NCBI GenBank assembly: GCA_037367405.1
Contig: JAZKJV010011400.1
Coordinates: 620,001 to 684,000 of the forward strand
Source: Ottelia alismoides
Lineage: Eukaryota; Streptophyta; Magnoliopsida; Alismatales; Hydrocharitaceae
Reading direction: 5' to 3'
Length of the DNA stretch: 64,000 bases
Numbering within the stretch: position 1 is the stretch's first letter; each line of letters opens with the position of its first letter. Below, piece after piece: positions 36,415-45,568 of the stretch. A program made the position numbers and the translations under genes. The notes beneath the pieces were generated by a model. The model did not search any database. It was not told the origin of the DNA and saw nothing but the letters and a program-made list of their open reading frames with translations.

Positions 36415-39400
36415 TTAGGTCGTCGACTGGCGGCGCACGAAATTCAGCGAGAGTTGTTCCACCAGCATCTCGAGCTCGGCGTCGATCGCTTCGCGTTGCT
36501 GTCGCAAGCTCTCTTCATGCGAACTGACTGCCGGCGCTACCCATGGCGAACAGGCGGCCACCGAGTTGCCTTCACCTTCGCCTTCCAAGGGCTTGGAGAC
36601 GACGTCACTGGATTCGCGAATTTTGGTTTGCTCGCCAGTTTTGGCTTCCCCGTTGACGCTGGAGCCCTGATTCAAGTGATTGATAATGATCAGCACGTCC
36701 ATCGGTGTCAGCATGCCGTCGCCGTTGACATCGTAATAATGCTTGTCAGCCGGCGTGTCTCCTTCACCCGAGACCGGTGTAAGGATGTGGGCACCTTTGC
36801 GGTTGAGGCGATTGACCAGGATCAGCACATCGCGTGGATAAACATTGCCGTCATTGTCCACATCCAGCGGGTTGCGCGGATTCTGGAAGGGGTTGTTATT
36901 GACGACATTGATGTTGACCGTTTGGGCAACTACCGCTCCGGCCGCATCAGCCACCGTCACCAAGACCGTCAGCATGGTCTCGGTCTCGCGGGCAATGACT
37001 TCGCCTTCTTTCAGTCGCAGAACATTTCCATCGACGGTGAAGCGCGAGTCGGAGACTTGATACGTGAACTGGTCGGCCTGATCTTGATCCTCGACCGAAA
37101 TATTACCGACGATCGCGCCAGCTTCGTCCGCATTGACTTCTGTGCCGGAGAGCGTGAAGCCCTGCGGGGCGTCATTGCGATCGACCACATTAAAGGTAAT
37201 GGTCGAAGTAACGGACTTGGTTCTGCCTTCGGCCGTTGGATCGGTTACAGTCACCACCACGGGTAAAGTGGCTTCCGCTTCATGGTCCAAGGAAGCGCCG
37301 GCTCGCAGCCGCAGTTGACCGTCGACCACTTCGAAACGCGAATCCGAAACAGAGTACTCATAGGCCCCGCGCTGATCTGGGTCGCTGATGTTCAACAGTC
37401 CGATGTCGGTCGCATCCACATTTTCGTCGATGTCGCGATTAACGATATCGACCGCGGTAGGTGCATCGTTGCTATTGAAGATCGGCAAACTGAATTGACG
37501 TGTGACGACAAAGGCTGGGTTATCCAGGTCGGTGGCAGTAATCTCTAGTTCGATGAACGGTTCTGTTTCGTAATCCAGCTCAGCTCCCTCAGCCAAGGTT
37601 AATTGTCCATCGACCACCACGAATCGTGGATCGCTGGTGGTGATCAGGTAGCGAGCATCGCGATCGACATCGAAGACAGTCGCCAGACCGGCCAACTGGC
37701 CCGCGGTTGCCGCTTCCGCCAGATCGACCGGCTGAATCGACAGATCTGTCGGCGCGTCGTTGACTGGGGTAACGTTCAGCGAAAGGACCAAGGTCGTCAT
37801 CGTGATGCCGTCATAGACTCGGATCGACGCAGTATCCGAACCGAATGCGTTGGCGGCCGCTTGATATGTCAGCCAGCCTTCCGGCGAGACGGTGGCCTGC
37901 CCCATTTGAGCATCGGCACCCGGCATAAAGAACAGTGGACCAGTGCCGAGCGCACGTATGACTGGATCGGTCGTCAAGTCGTAGACCAAGGCCACGTCTT
38001 CGTCAGTGCCTTCGCTCAACTCAACCCGCGCCGGCAACGCCTGGGTAGCGGCCGTCAAGCGCACGCCGATGCGTGTTTGCGTCGGGCTGGGACCATTGCC
38101 TACCACAACCGGTTGAGGAGCAGGATTGGCCAGGTTAGCTCCGAACACTCCACTGCCGGAGGCTGCCAGGACGCGTTGGCCAAATCGATCGACCGTCAAA
38201 CTGGTCAGAGGCTGGTCCGCGCCTGGTAATTCGATGCGCCCCGTCGGCGTCCAGGACTGAGTGTCCCAGACAATCACTTCGTCGCGGCGGGTAGCTGAAG
38301 CAGTCACAACGCGGCCATCGCGCGAACCGGCGGCTACCGGCCCACGTGCATCGGCCAGGATGGCCACTTTGCGCAGCCCGCCCGTGGTCGCATAAACTTC
38401 CAGTGCCCCGCTGCTACCGGAAGCGAACAGAAACTTGCCATCAGCCGAATAGGAGAGCTCAGTAACGGCATAGTCCAGGGGCAACACCTCTGTCTCAGCC
38501 GTGCCGCCAACGACTTGTACCGACACAATGCGCGAGCGAGGACTGTTATCGCCTTCGCCGACCTGGCTGGCACCACCGGCAAGTATTGCCAGTCGATTAT
38601 CCAGCGAAGAACTGATTAGCTGGCCATCGGTTATGCTGACGCGGCCGCCTAAACTGACTTGCTCAGGAGTAACTGTCAGCGGAGCAATCGAGCTGGCGTT
38701 GGCCGACCGCAACTGAACATAAACTTCCGAACCGGCGCGAACCAGACCCGCGATGCGCTGCCCGGTCGGAACGCCTTGCAAGGTAACAGTCTTGGCTGTG
38801 CCGCTATTGAAGTCCAATTGCACCAGTGCGGGTTGATTGGCGCCGCGATCGACCAAAGCCCAGCCTGAATCAGTGCCACCACCACCAGCCATACTGTTCG
38901 AGGTGGCCGAGGCACCTTCTTCCAGTGGACCACCACCGACAAAGGCCAAGACCGTCCCGCCCAAGTCCAGATCGGCTCGCCCTTGGTCAGCCGAGCCAAC
39001 AGGCGTCAGTATGCCAGCGGCCGATACCGACCAGGCATGACGCAGATTCGATGAACCGATGACGGACCGGGAAGTATTGGCGCTGATTACCGTTGCCCGC
39101 GAGTCGGGCACAACCGACGTGGTCAGGACCTGCGCCGCATGGTTGGCAGCCAGGCCAATGAGATAATCGCCTGCAGGCAAATCTGGAAACGAAGCCAAAC
39201 CATTGGCATCGGACACCGCCAGCGGCTCGCCTTGATCAAACCCCAAGTCACGATTGAGATCGACATAGACCAATCGATTAGCTGCCGGCGTATCCATCGT
39301 ACCGGAAAGAGATCGTGAGCCATCGTGATCATTGAAGACCAATACGTTCAAGCCCGCCATCAGGCGTCGGCATTCCAGATGCTCCAACGACAAGCGAAAA

Positions 39401-39441
39401 TGGGCGCGTCGCTTGGTGCGTTCAAAGCCAGGACGATTCAT
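36415..39441 (-). CDS. Giant secreted cadherin-repeat protein with dockerin-like C-terminus
   Basis: A protein of 1008 residues. The planctomycete export motif LEHLECRRLMAG occupies residues 19-30, followed by an SdrD/B-like module (LVYVDLNRDLGFDQGEP). A ~300-residue beta-propeller-like region and then three cadherin-like repeats come next, recognised by NDAPT, YETEPFIELEITATD and VSDSRFEVVDGQL. A type-I dockerin pair (DVDNDGNVYPRDVLILVNRLN and DVNGDGMLTPMDVLIIINHLN) lies near the end, with an acidic/Gln-rich tail. It should bind calcium and act at the cell surface or in adhesion. No cohesin is present in the window. Confidence 0.88.
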   Translation of the reverse strand: MNRPGFERTKRRAHFRLSLEHLECRRLMAGLNVLVFNDHDGSRSLSGTMDTPAANRLVYVDLNRDLGFDQGEPLAVSDANGLASFPDLPAGDYLIGLAANHAAQVLTTSVVPDSRATVISANTSRSVIGSSNLRHAWSVSAAGILTPVGSADQGRADLDLGGTVLAFVGGGPLEEGASATSNSMAGGGGTDSGWALVDRGANQPALVQLDFNSGTAKTVTLQGVPTGQRIAGLVRAGSEVYVQLRSANASSIAPLTVTPEQVSLGGRVSITDGQLISSSLDNRLAILAGGASQVGEGDNSPRSRIVSVQVVGGTAETEVLPLDYAVTELSYSADGKFLFASGSSGALEVYATTGGLRKVAILADARGPVAAGSRDGRVVTASATRRDEVIVWDTQSWTPTGRIELPGADQPLTSLTVDRFGQRVLAASGSGVFGANLANPAPQPVVVGNGPSPTQTRIGVRLTAATQALPARVELSEGTDEDVALVYDLTTDPVIRALGTGPLFFMPGADAQMGQATVSPEGWLTYQAAANAFGSDTASIRVYDGITMTTLVLSLNVTPVNDAPTDLSIQPVDLAEAATAGQLAGLATVFDVDRDARYLITTSDPRFVVVDGQLTLAEGAELDYETEPFIELEITATDLDNPAFVVTRQFSLPIFNSNDAPTAVDIVNRDIDENVDATDIGLLNISDPDQRGAYEYSVSDSRFEVVDGQLRLRAGASLDHEAEATLPVVVTVTDPTAEGRTKSVTSTITFNVVDRNDAPQGFTLSGTEVNADEAGAIVGNISVEDQDQADQFTYQVSDSRFTVDGNVLRLKEGEVIARETETMLTVLVTVADAAGAVVAQTVNINVVNNNPFQNPRNPLDVDNDGNVYPRDVLILVNRLNRKGAHILTPVSGEGDTPADKHYYDVNGDGMLTPMDVLIIINHLNQGSSVNGEAKTGEQTKIRESSDVVSKPLEGEGEGNSVAACSPWVAPAVSSHEESLRQQREAIDAELEMLVEQLSLNFVRRQSTT

Positions 39442-39665
39442 CTCGATCGGCTCCTGCGGTCTCAGCCGCGGGTTAACATTGAGGGGAAGTCAGTCACGAT
39501 GTGAGGCGGAGACAAAATGCTTTGAAAGTTCCAGCCCAAAACCATGCGCAATTTTGACTATCCCCATTACTGTACCAAACCTGTGCTCCCTTAGGGAAGT
39601 GTTTGGCTGTTAAGATTTGTCCAGAAACACTTGTCAAAACATTCTCTCAGGGGGGAACTGTGCGC

Positions 39666-40199
39666 ATGACTCAGGACGACTTTTCGATTACCGCCGAAAC
39701 ACTCTTGCGAGCCTCGCGATTCCGCGTTGACCGGGTGACCCAAACCTTTGCTGATGGTCACACTTTCCAACGGGAAATCGTCGAGCATCCAGGGGCTGTG
39801 GTAATCGTTCCCATACTGAGCGATGGCCGAGTCTGCCTGATTCGCAACTATCGGGTCGCAGTTCGCCAATGGCTCCTGGAGTTCCCCGCTGGCACGCTGG
39901 AACCGAATGAACCGCCGATTCGCACCGCCGAGCGAGAACTGATCGAGGAGACTGGCTATCGAGCTAGCACTATACAATCGCTGTGCCAGTTCTTTATGTC
40001 GCCAGGAATTTTGAACGAACGCATGCACGCCTTTGTGGCCACCGGGCTGGTAGCCGGCGAGGCAGCTCGCGAAGAGGGCGAGCAAATTACCAACTATTGG
40101 GCTACTGCCGACGAGGTCGATGAGCTTTTGCGAAGCGGACAAATCCAAGACGCGAAAAGTATCGCAGCCTGGCTGTACTACCTGAAGTTTGCTAGTTGA
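39666..40199 (+). CDS. Nudix hydrolase (ADP-ribose pyrophosphatase-like)
   Basis: A protein of 177 residues. The Nudix box is complete at residues 76-98 (G-x5-E-x7-R-E-x2-E-E-x-G, read as GTLEPNEPP...RELIEETGY). Surrounding features (PGAVVIVPILSDGRVCLIRNYR and QWLLEFPAG) match the NudF/ADP-ribose group that cleaves nucleoside-diphosphate sugars. The ATG follows the G-rich run AGGGGGGA by about ten bases; an in-frame start 21 codons upstream is possible but has no such site. It is divergent from the cadherin gene. Confidence 0.88.
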   Translation: MTQDDFSITAETLLRASRFRVDRVTQTFADGHTFQREIVEHPGAVVIVPILSDGRVCLIRNYRVAVRQWLLEFPAGTLEPNEPPIRTAERELIEETGYRASTIQSLCQFFMSPGILNERMHAFVATGLVAGEAAREEGEQITNYWATADEVDELLRSGQIQDAKSIAAWLYYLKFAS

Positions 40200-40261
40200 G
40201 AGTCGCGGCAGAATCCAATTTTGGGATTTGACTTCTCATTTTGAGCGACCTACGGTTTGCC

Positions 40262-41557
40262 ATGGCCGTAGCCCCGCTCATTCTCCGAAGCCCACTACTA
40301 GTGGTGCCGGCAGGCATGCTGGCGCTCTGGATCATCGTTTTGTTGGGTGGCCAGGGCCGCTTGGATGCTTTGGGCAATCCACTGGGCGGCGACTTTGCCA
40401 TGTTCTACCAGGCAGGTCAGTCGGCCTGCCGCGGTGACTTGGACCAACTGTACAACGAAGCTGAACAACAAAAGCGGCTGGTCGCCAATTTTCCAGAGCT
40501 GCCGACGGACACCTATCTGCCCTACCGCTACCCACCGCTGACAGCCCTTGTGCTCGCCCCGCTGGGCGCGATGCCCTATCCAGCAGCCTGGCTAAGCTTC
40601 CTGGCCGCTGCCTGCCTGGCGTGGATCTATAGCTGGCGTTGCCTGGTTGCAGGCCAGGCCAACTTAAAGACAGCTCAAGCCCACACGATTCTGGTGGGGC
40701 TGATCTTCTCGCCGATCATGGCTCAGTCGATCATGGATGGCCAGGCGTCGTTGTTCTGGTTTGCGATTGCGGCGGGGACACACCTCCACCTTCAGCGCGG
40801 CCGCTGGATCTGGGCCGGCGCCGTTTTGGCTTTAGGGGCACTCAAGCCCAACGTGATGGCCCTGCTGGCCGTGGTCTGGATCGTACGTTATCCACGGTTG
40901 CTGACTGGACTGATCCCCATGGGCCTGGCCATGCTGGCAACAACTATCACCATCGCCGGCTGGGATTGCCTGGCCACCTACGTGCGATTGGCGCGCGAAC
41001 TGGCTTCGGGTGCCTGGCCTGTCGAGACTCCGTACTGGAAAGTCCAAAGCCTGCTCAGTTGGACTCAACTACTCGCAGGCCCAGAGGCGCGACAGATCAA
41101 TCTCCTGGTCGGTCTATTGCTGGCAATAGCCGTCGGCGCGAGCGGTTGGCTAAGTGCCCGCTGGGCCAGCGACCAAGGCGCCGAAGCCAAGAGCTATTCC
41201 GAAACCTGGCTATTGTGCGCAGGTCTCTTGATCAATGCGCTCTTCAATCCTTACACACCCATTTATGATCTAACGCTCTTGAGCCTGGGCATGTTTGCCG
41301 CACTGCAGCATGCGGCCAACTTCGGACATCTAGCCGATCTGGCTGCTCGTCGCGATGTCCAAGTCATCTGGTTGTGCCTGTGGCTGGGACCAATCGTCTC
41401 GCAAAGCCTGGCTAGTGGCCTGCAAAGCCCAACACAGGTGATGCCACTCTGGCTGCTAGTGGTCGCCGCCTATGGCGCCCATAGCCTGGGAGGGCGAGGC
41501 GGGCGAGGCCACCGCCGAGCCTTGGCTCTGCCAGCCACACAAGATTCATTGGCATAA
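40262..41557 (+). CDS. GT87-family (DUF2029) membrane glycosyltransferase
   Basis: A protein of 431 residues with ten or more hydrophobic spans. The GT87 signature GGDFAMFYQAG, the later YRYPPLTALVLAPLG and GQASLFWF identify the family of polyprenyl-phosphate-mannose-dependent mannosyltransferases (the Asp in GDF corresponds to the catalytic site region). It may glycosylate a lipid or surface polymer. An in-frame TTG seven codons upstream is an alternative start. The last ~25 codons (GGRGGRGHRRALALPATQDSLA) are encoded by an intergenic repeat that also occurs at 52669, so the original C-terminus was probably different. Confidence 0.8.
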   Translation: MAVAPLILRSPLLVVPAGMLALWIIVLLGGQGRLDALGNPLGGDFAMFYQAGQSACRGDLDQLYNEAEQQKRLVANFPELPTDTYLPYRYPPLTALVLAPLGAMPYPAAWLSFLAAACLAWIYSWRCLVAGQANLKTAQAHTILVGLIFSPIMAQSIMDGQASLFWFAIAAGTHLHLQRGRWIWAGAVLALGALKPNVMALLAVVWIVRYPRLLTGLIPMGLAMLATTITIAGWDCLATYVRLARELASGAWPVETPYWKVQSLLSWTQLLAGPEARQINLLVGLLLAIAVGASGWLSARWASDQGAEAKSYSETWLLCAGLLINALFNPYTPIYDLTLLSLGMFAALQHAANFGHLADLAARRDVQVIWLCLWLGPIVSQSLASGLQSPTQVMPLWLLVVAAYGAHSLGGRGGRGHRRALALPATQDSLA

Positions 41558-41603
41558 GCGGCCAGCACAACATCCTCTGCATCCTCTGCGGACGTTCGTC
41601 TAA

Positions 41604-41969
41604 TTGGACAGCGCCACTTGGTAAGCTGCGTAGCCACCGCCTGCCAGACGGTGGACGCGAAAGTTAACGCTTTCCACCGCTTGGCAGTTTTGATGTTGCG
41701 CGTTTTTGTGTCACCTCTCCCAAGCGCAGCTTGGGGGAGGTCGAATCGAGCCCTTAAGGCGAAGATTCGGGAGGGGGAACTGCGCTTGGTAGGAGTTAAC
41801 CATAGCGCAAGGCCCCCTCCCGGAGCCTCGCTGAACGCGGGCTCCGACCTCCCCCGGCTGCGCCTGGAGAGGTGACATTCACAAAACGCGCAACATCAAA
41901 ACTTGGCAGCGGTGGCTACGAAGACTTCATCCAGTGAGTTTGCCCAGCTAGCCAAGTGGCGCTGTCCAG
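41604..41969. repeat. 143-bp palindromic element, copy C, split by a 214-bp MITE
   Basis: The ends TTGGACAGCGCCACTTGG and CCAAGTGGCGCTGTCCAG form an inverted repeat with one mismatch and are flanked by CTAA on both sides (41600-41603 and 41970-41973). Without the MITE and one target copy, the element is 144 bp. It is the clearest copy for defining the family: TIR, an inner GGTGG/CCACC double hairpin, and the GAAGACTTCATCCAGTGAG segment. Confidence 0.9.
41688..41901. mobile_element. MITE related to the IS4 element (214 bp)
   Basis: The terminal inverted repeats TTTTGATGTTGCGCGTTTT and its inverse differ by one base from the IS4 ends over the first 14 bp, and the next bases (GTTTTTGTGTCA) match the right end of the IS. 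It is flanked by the 8-bp duplication CTTGGCAG, the reverse complement of the CTGCCAAG used by both IS4 copies. The interior is an imperfect palindrome without a real gene. The IS4 transposase is the likely source of mobility. Confidence 0.88.
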
Positions 41970-42101
41970 CTAATTACACTCCTGCCATAATTCGAACCTA
42001 GCATTCCAATGAGACCGCGTCCGCGCTTGAGGGATTAAGGCTCGGGTGGAACCTCGCCCTCCCTCTCCCGCCCTCCCATGTCCCGCCCTCCCATGTCTTG
42101 G

Positions 42102-44657
42102 TTAGCGCGGAACCAGTTGCCAAGCTTTACGGATCATCTCGAGCGTTTCGGCTCGAGCTGGCTCGAGCGAACCGGCGGCGGCTCGAGCTCGGTCGAACAG
42201 CTTGTTCCAGTTGGCCTGGCCACGATGCGGGCTGTTGCGGAGCAGCATACCGAACTCGGCCATCGCGGCTGCCCAGCGAAAGTCGGTATCGGCCTGGTCA
42301 AACGGAATCACTTTGTCTTCCAAGGGGAAGACCAGCAATTGGCTCTCGCTGCCTTCAGGCTGTTTGTATCGCAGCTTGACAGCAAGCAGTTCATGACTTG
42401 CCTCGCCGGTAAGGACTGGCTCAGCCGGTGCCTCTGGTGGTTGAGCCTGTACCGTTTGATAACGCAAGCCGTCGATCTGCGGCTTGGGTTCCGGCGAGCC
42501 AACCAGAGCCACTTCATATAGCGCGGTGACGCGATGGCCAGCGCCGATCTCACCTGCATCCTTCTTGTCGTTGTTAAAATCCTCGTGAGCCATGATGCGG
42601 TTTTCGTATCCCAACAAGCGATACTCGCGGATTTTGCTGGGATTGAACTCTACTTGGATCTTCACATCTTTAGCCACCGTGATCAGGTTGCCGGCCAGTT
42701 GCTTGACCATCTGGCGCTGGGCTTCGCGACGTGTATCGACAAAGCCATAAACGCCATTGCCTTTATCGGCGATCTGTTCCATCATCGCATCGTTGGTATT
42801 GCCCATGCCGTACCCGAGCACGGTCAGGAACACATTGCTGGCCGCTTGCTCCTTGACCAGGTCGACCAGTTGTTGGGTACCGGTCAAGCCCACGTTGAAG
42901 TCGCCATCGGTGCACAGGATCACGCGGTTAACACCACCAGGAATGAAATGTTCACGCGCGATCGAGTAGGCCAACTGAATACCTTGGCCACCATTGGTCG
43001 AACCGCCTGCACTTAACCGGTCGATGGCCGACAAGATCTCGTCTTGACGATTTCCAGGAGTACTCGAGAGCACACAGCCGGCTGCTCCTGCATAGACGAC
43101 CATGGCCACGCGATCATTCTCTTGCAGTTGATAAGTCAGCAAGCGAATGGTTTCTTTGACCAACGGCAGTTTATTGGGCTCGTTCATCGAACCGGAAACA
43201 TCCAGCAGGAACACGAGGTTGGCTTTGGGCCGCTCGCGGACATCGACCTGCTTGGCTTGCAGCGCGATGCGGACCAGTTTGTGTTCCGGCGTCCAAGGAC
43301 AATCGCTGACGGCCAGAGCGGCCGCAAACGGTTTGTCATCCTGCGGCCCGGCATATTGATAATCAAACGAGTTGACAAACTCCTCGATACGCACCGCATC
43401 GGGCGGTGGAGCCTGGTTGTATTCCATCAAGTACTGACGAACTTTGCTGAAGGAGGCTGTATCGACATCGATCGAGAAGGTACTCAGCGGATCTTGACGA
43501 ACTGGCTTGAAGGGATTGTCGGTGATCTGGTTGAAGCGGTCGCCACCGGCGGCAGGAGCAGGCACGGTCAAGAATGGAACTTCGCGTCCCTCCGCTTCTT
43601 CATGCAGAGGCGCAGCCTTACCGTCAGACGGACTGGACGAGAATGGCACGAGGCGAAACTCATTGCGACCTGCCGCAGCGGATAGTTCCTCAAATCGATC
43701 CGGTCCGCCAGCGGCCAGCGCTGAGGGGCTTGGTGACGCTTGGGCAGCGACATTAGCGTTCAACTGGCTCAACTGTTTGGAATCCGCGGCCAACGCCGGC
43801 CCACTCGCCGCAGGCAGGGCAGGGGCCGTCAATCCAGGTGCAGGCGCACCAGGCCCTATAGCCTCCGATAGAAGTTCTTCTGCGGCACCATTGCCGCCCA
43901 TCATGCCACCGGCTGACATGCCCGATCCCAGGCCCGATCCCAGGCCCATGCCACCATCTATGCCACTGCCACCCATCATGCCGCCGGCCGCACTCCAATG
44001 ACCGTTGTTTTTGTTCGTGTCTGCGGACTCTGCGTCGGCTACGGTGAACTCTGCGCCGGTTGCAGCAGAGTTGAGCGGTACGCCGAGCAATTCGGCTTCC
44101 GCTTTGTGCAAGCCCTGGTGGATCGGATGTGAGGTATCGTCAAGCGTTGTATCACCTAGCGCGCCAGGCAAACCAACTGCGCTAGAATCAACGCTGGGCG
44201 AACTGGCGATCGCCGACGACGGGGCCGCCTTGACTGGCTCGCGTTTGAAATTCAACGCCAGGTCAGGCACTGCGGGCTGGCGCTGCCACAAGACCACCGC
44301 AATCAAGATCAGCCCGGCCAGCGAAGCCCAGTTCTCCCAGCGCGACACCAGTCGCCGCGACCAGGCCACGGCCACCGGCCAATCATGCTTGCGCGGGGCA
44401 ACCGGCGAATCGCAGAGCTGACTGCTGGCAGCCTGCAAGCGAGCCAAAGCCGCCTGGTCACTGGCTGTGAGCGGCTCTTTGGCCAAGGCCGATTGGACAC
44501 TGCCAATAGTCGCCGATAGTTCAGCCAGTTGTTGGGCAATAGCCGGATCATGGGCTGCGGCCACTTTGATGCGCTCCGCATCGACCGGCTCCAGTTCATT
44601 GAGAAGATAGGCGGTCAATTGCCATTCTTCCCAAGCTTGACCTGATGGACGTGACAT
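42102..44657 (-). CDS. YfbK-like von Willebrand factor A protein with anti-sigma-like N-terminus
   Basis: A protein of 851 residues. The first ~65 residues (LTAYLLNELEPVDAERIKVAAAHDP) resemble the N-terminal part of transmembrane anti-sigma factors but lack a zinc-finger CxxC. A membrane span (LAGLILIAVVLWQ) lies near residue 115-130; a long Gly/Met/Ala-rich linker follows. Then comes the YfbK-type module: the vWF-interacting segment (TFSIDVDTASFSKVRQYL), a vWA domain with MIDAS DVSGS at 486-490, and the C-terminal DUF3520-like domain (GQANWNKLFDRARAAAG). An ECF sigma gene lies 141 bases upstream on the same strand, so a sigma/anti-sigma pair is plausible. Confidence 0.85.
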   Translation of the reverse strand: MSRPSGQAWEEWQLTAYLLNELEPVDAERIKVAAAHDPAIAQQLAELSATIGSVQSALAKEPLTASDQAALARLQAASSQLCDSPVAPRKHDWPVAVAWSRRLVSRWENWASLAGLILIAVVLWQRQPAVPDLALNFKREPVKAAPSSAIASSPSVDSSAVGLPGALGDTTLDDTSHPIHQGLHKAEAELLGVPLNSAATGAEFTVADAESADTNKNNGHWSAAGGMMGGSGIDGGMGLGSGLGSGMSAGGMMGGNGAAEELLSEAIGPGAPAPGLTAPALPAASGPALAADSKQLSQLNANVAAQASPSPSALAAGGPDRFEELSAAAGRNEFRLVPFSSSPSDGKAAPLHEEAEGREVPFLTVPAPAAGGDRFNQITDNPFKPVRQDPLSTFSIDVDTASFSKVRQYLMEYNQAPPPDAVRIEEFVNSFDYQYAGPQDDKPFAAALAVSDCPWTPEHKLVRIALQAKQVDVRERPKANLVFLLDVSGSMNEPNKLPLVKETIRLLTYQLQENDRVAMVVYAGAAGCVLSSTPGNRQDEILSAIDRLSAGGSTNGGQGIQLAYSIAREHFIPGGVNRVILCTDGDFNVGLTGTQQLVDLVKEQAASNVFLTVLGYGMGNTNDAMMEQIADKGNGVYGFVDTRREAQRQMVKQLAGNLITVAKDVKIQVEFNPSKIREYRLLGYENRIMAHEDFNNDKKDAGEIGAGHRVTALYEVALVGSPEPKPQIDGLRYQTVQAQPPEAPAEPVLTGEASHELLAVKLRYKQPEGSESQLLVFPLEDKVIPFDQADTDFRWAAAMAEFGMLLRNSPHRGQANWNKLFDRARAAAGSLEPARAETLEMIRKAWQLVPR

Positions 44658-44798
44658 TATGATTGCTCCTCAAACAGGAGTTGCAGAATTAGTTGATATG
44701 TAAAGTATTTTTAAAACAGTGGCCGCGCGGTACTCGAGCCTGGATTGCCGGGGCCTGGTTTGAGACGTGACTCCGGCGTGTTGTAGCCACAAGGCCAG

Positions 44799-45341
44799 CT
44801 AGGCCAGGCGTTGTCGCAAAGTGACGATGGCCCGGTGCAGGTGATAACCGACATTGGTAACGGTCAGTTCCAACACTTCGGCGATCTGTTTGTAGGAAAG
44901 GCCCGCTTGCAAACGCAGTCGCAAGATCTCTTGCTGCTGCTGACTAAGCCGAGCCAGTTCAATATGCAGGCGAGCCAACGACTCTTGCCGATCGAGCTCT
45001 TCACTGGGAGTCACCCCAAGCTGATCAGCCAACATCGTCACGTCGGCGTTGGAATCGCCCGGTGGATAAGCCACTGACATCCTTCCCTCCCGGCGACCGA
45101 TGTCGATCGCCCGATTGCGGCAGGTTCGATAGAGCCACCCGGTGGCATACGACTCAATCTCCGGCCAGGGTTGCTGACATAGTTTGACGAAGGCCTCTTG
45201 CACGATGTCGCTGGCCAATTGCCCATCACCGCCCATGCGCCGGCGCACGTAGCACCACAGCGGCTGATGCAACCGCGAAAATGTTTCCGCCAACCAAGCA
45301 GCAGGTGGCCCATCTCGATCGGCTGCCGACCTCATCGCCAC
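44799..45341 (-). CDS. ECF-type RNA polymerase sigma factor
   Basis: A protein of 180 residues. Region 2 (LWCYVRRRMGGDGQLASDIVQEAFVKL and YATGWLYRTCRNRAIDI) and region 4 (LSQQQQEILRLRLQAGLSYKQIAEVLELTVTNVGYHLHRAI) are complete. The IVQEAFVKL and NRAIDIGRR forms are typical of sigma factors paired with membrane anti-sigma proteins. It precedes the vWA protein, whose N-terminus looks like an anti-sigma domain. Confidence 0.9.
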   Translation of the reverse strand: MAMRSAADRDGPPAAWLAETFSRLHQPLWCYVRRRMGGDGQLASDIVQEAFVKLCQQPWPEIESYATGWLYRTCRNRAIDIGRREGRMSVAYPPGDSNADVTMLADQLGVTPSEELDRQESLARLHIELARLSQQQQEILRLRLQAGLSYKQIAEVLELTVTNVGYHLHRAIVTLRQRLA

Positions 45342-45411
45342 AGAGTCCTCCCACAGAGACCAACGCTCGAGAGCCGAGTTTATTAGGCGGAATGTTGAAA
45401 AGATTTCGGAA

Positions 45412-45568
45412 TTCAGGCTTCAGGCTTCAGGCTTCAGGCTTCAGGCTTCAGGCTTCAGGCTTCAGGCTTCAGGCTTCAGGCTTCAGGCTTCAGGCTTCAA
45501 ATCCCAAACTTCAAACTTCAAACTTCAAACTTCAAACTTCAAACTTCAAACTTCGAACTTCAAACTTT
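45412..45568. repeat. Two adjoining heptamer arrays, TTCAGGC x12 and AAACTTC x about 9
   Basis: TTCAGGC is repeated exactly 12 times over 45412-45495. After ten transitional bases, AAACTTC is repeated seven times without change, followed by one GAACTTC and one AAACTTT unit, ending at 45568. The two units share the TTC frame and differ in GGC versus AAC. The second array carries the last codons and the stop of the hemD part of the next gene. Confidence 0.95.

Larger units (their letters stand above)
41484..42080. repeat. R2 intergenic repeat, copy 1, interrupted by the 143-bp element
   Basis: The left part (GGGAGGGCGAGG...GCCGAGCCTTG, then AAGATTCATTGG and CGGCCAGCAC) matches 52684-52800. The right part (CCAATGAGACCGC...GGTGGAACCTCGCCCTCCC) matches 52812-52870. 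Between them lies the CTAA-flanked 143-bp element, so R2 was present first. The left edge lies within the coding end of the GT87 gene. No gene is seen in the rest of 41558-42101. Confidence 0.75.

Noticed and set aside
45412..45568. Possible CRISPR array
   Set aside because: The units are contiguous heptamers without spacers.
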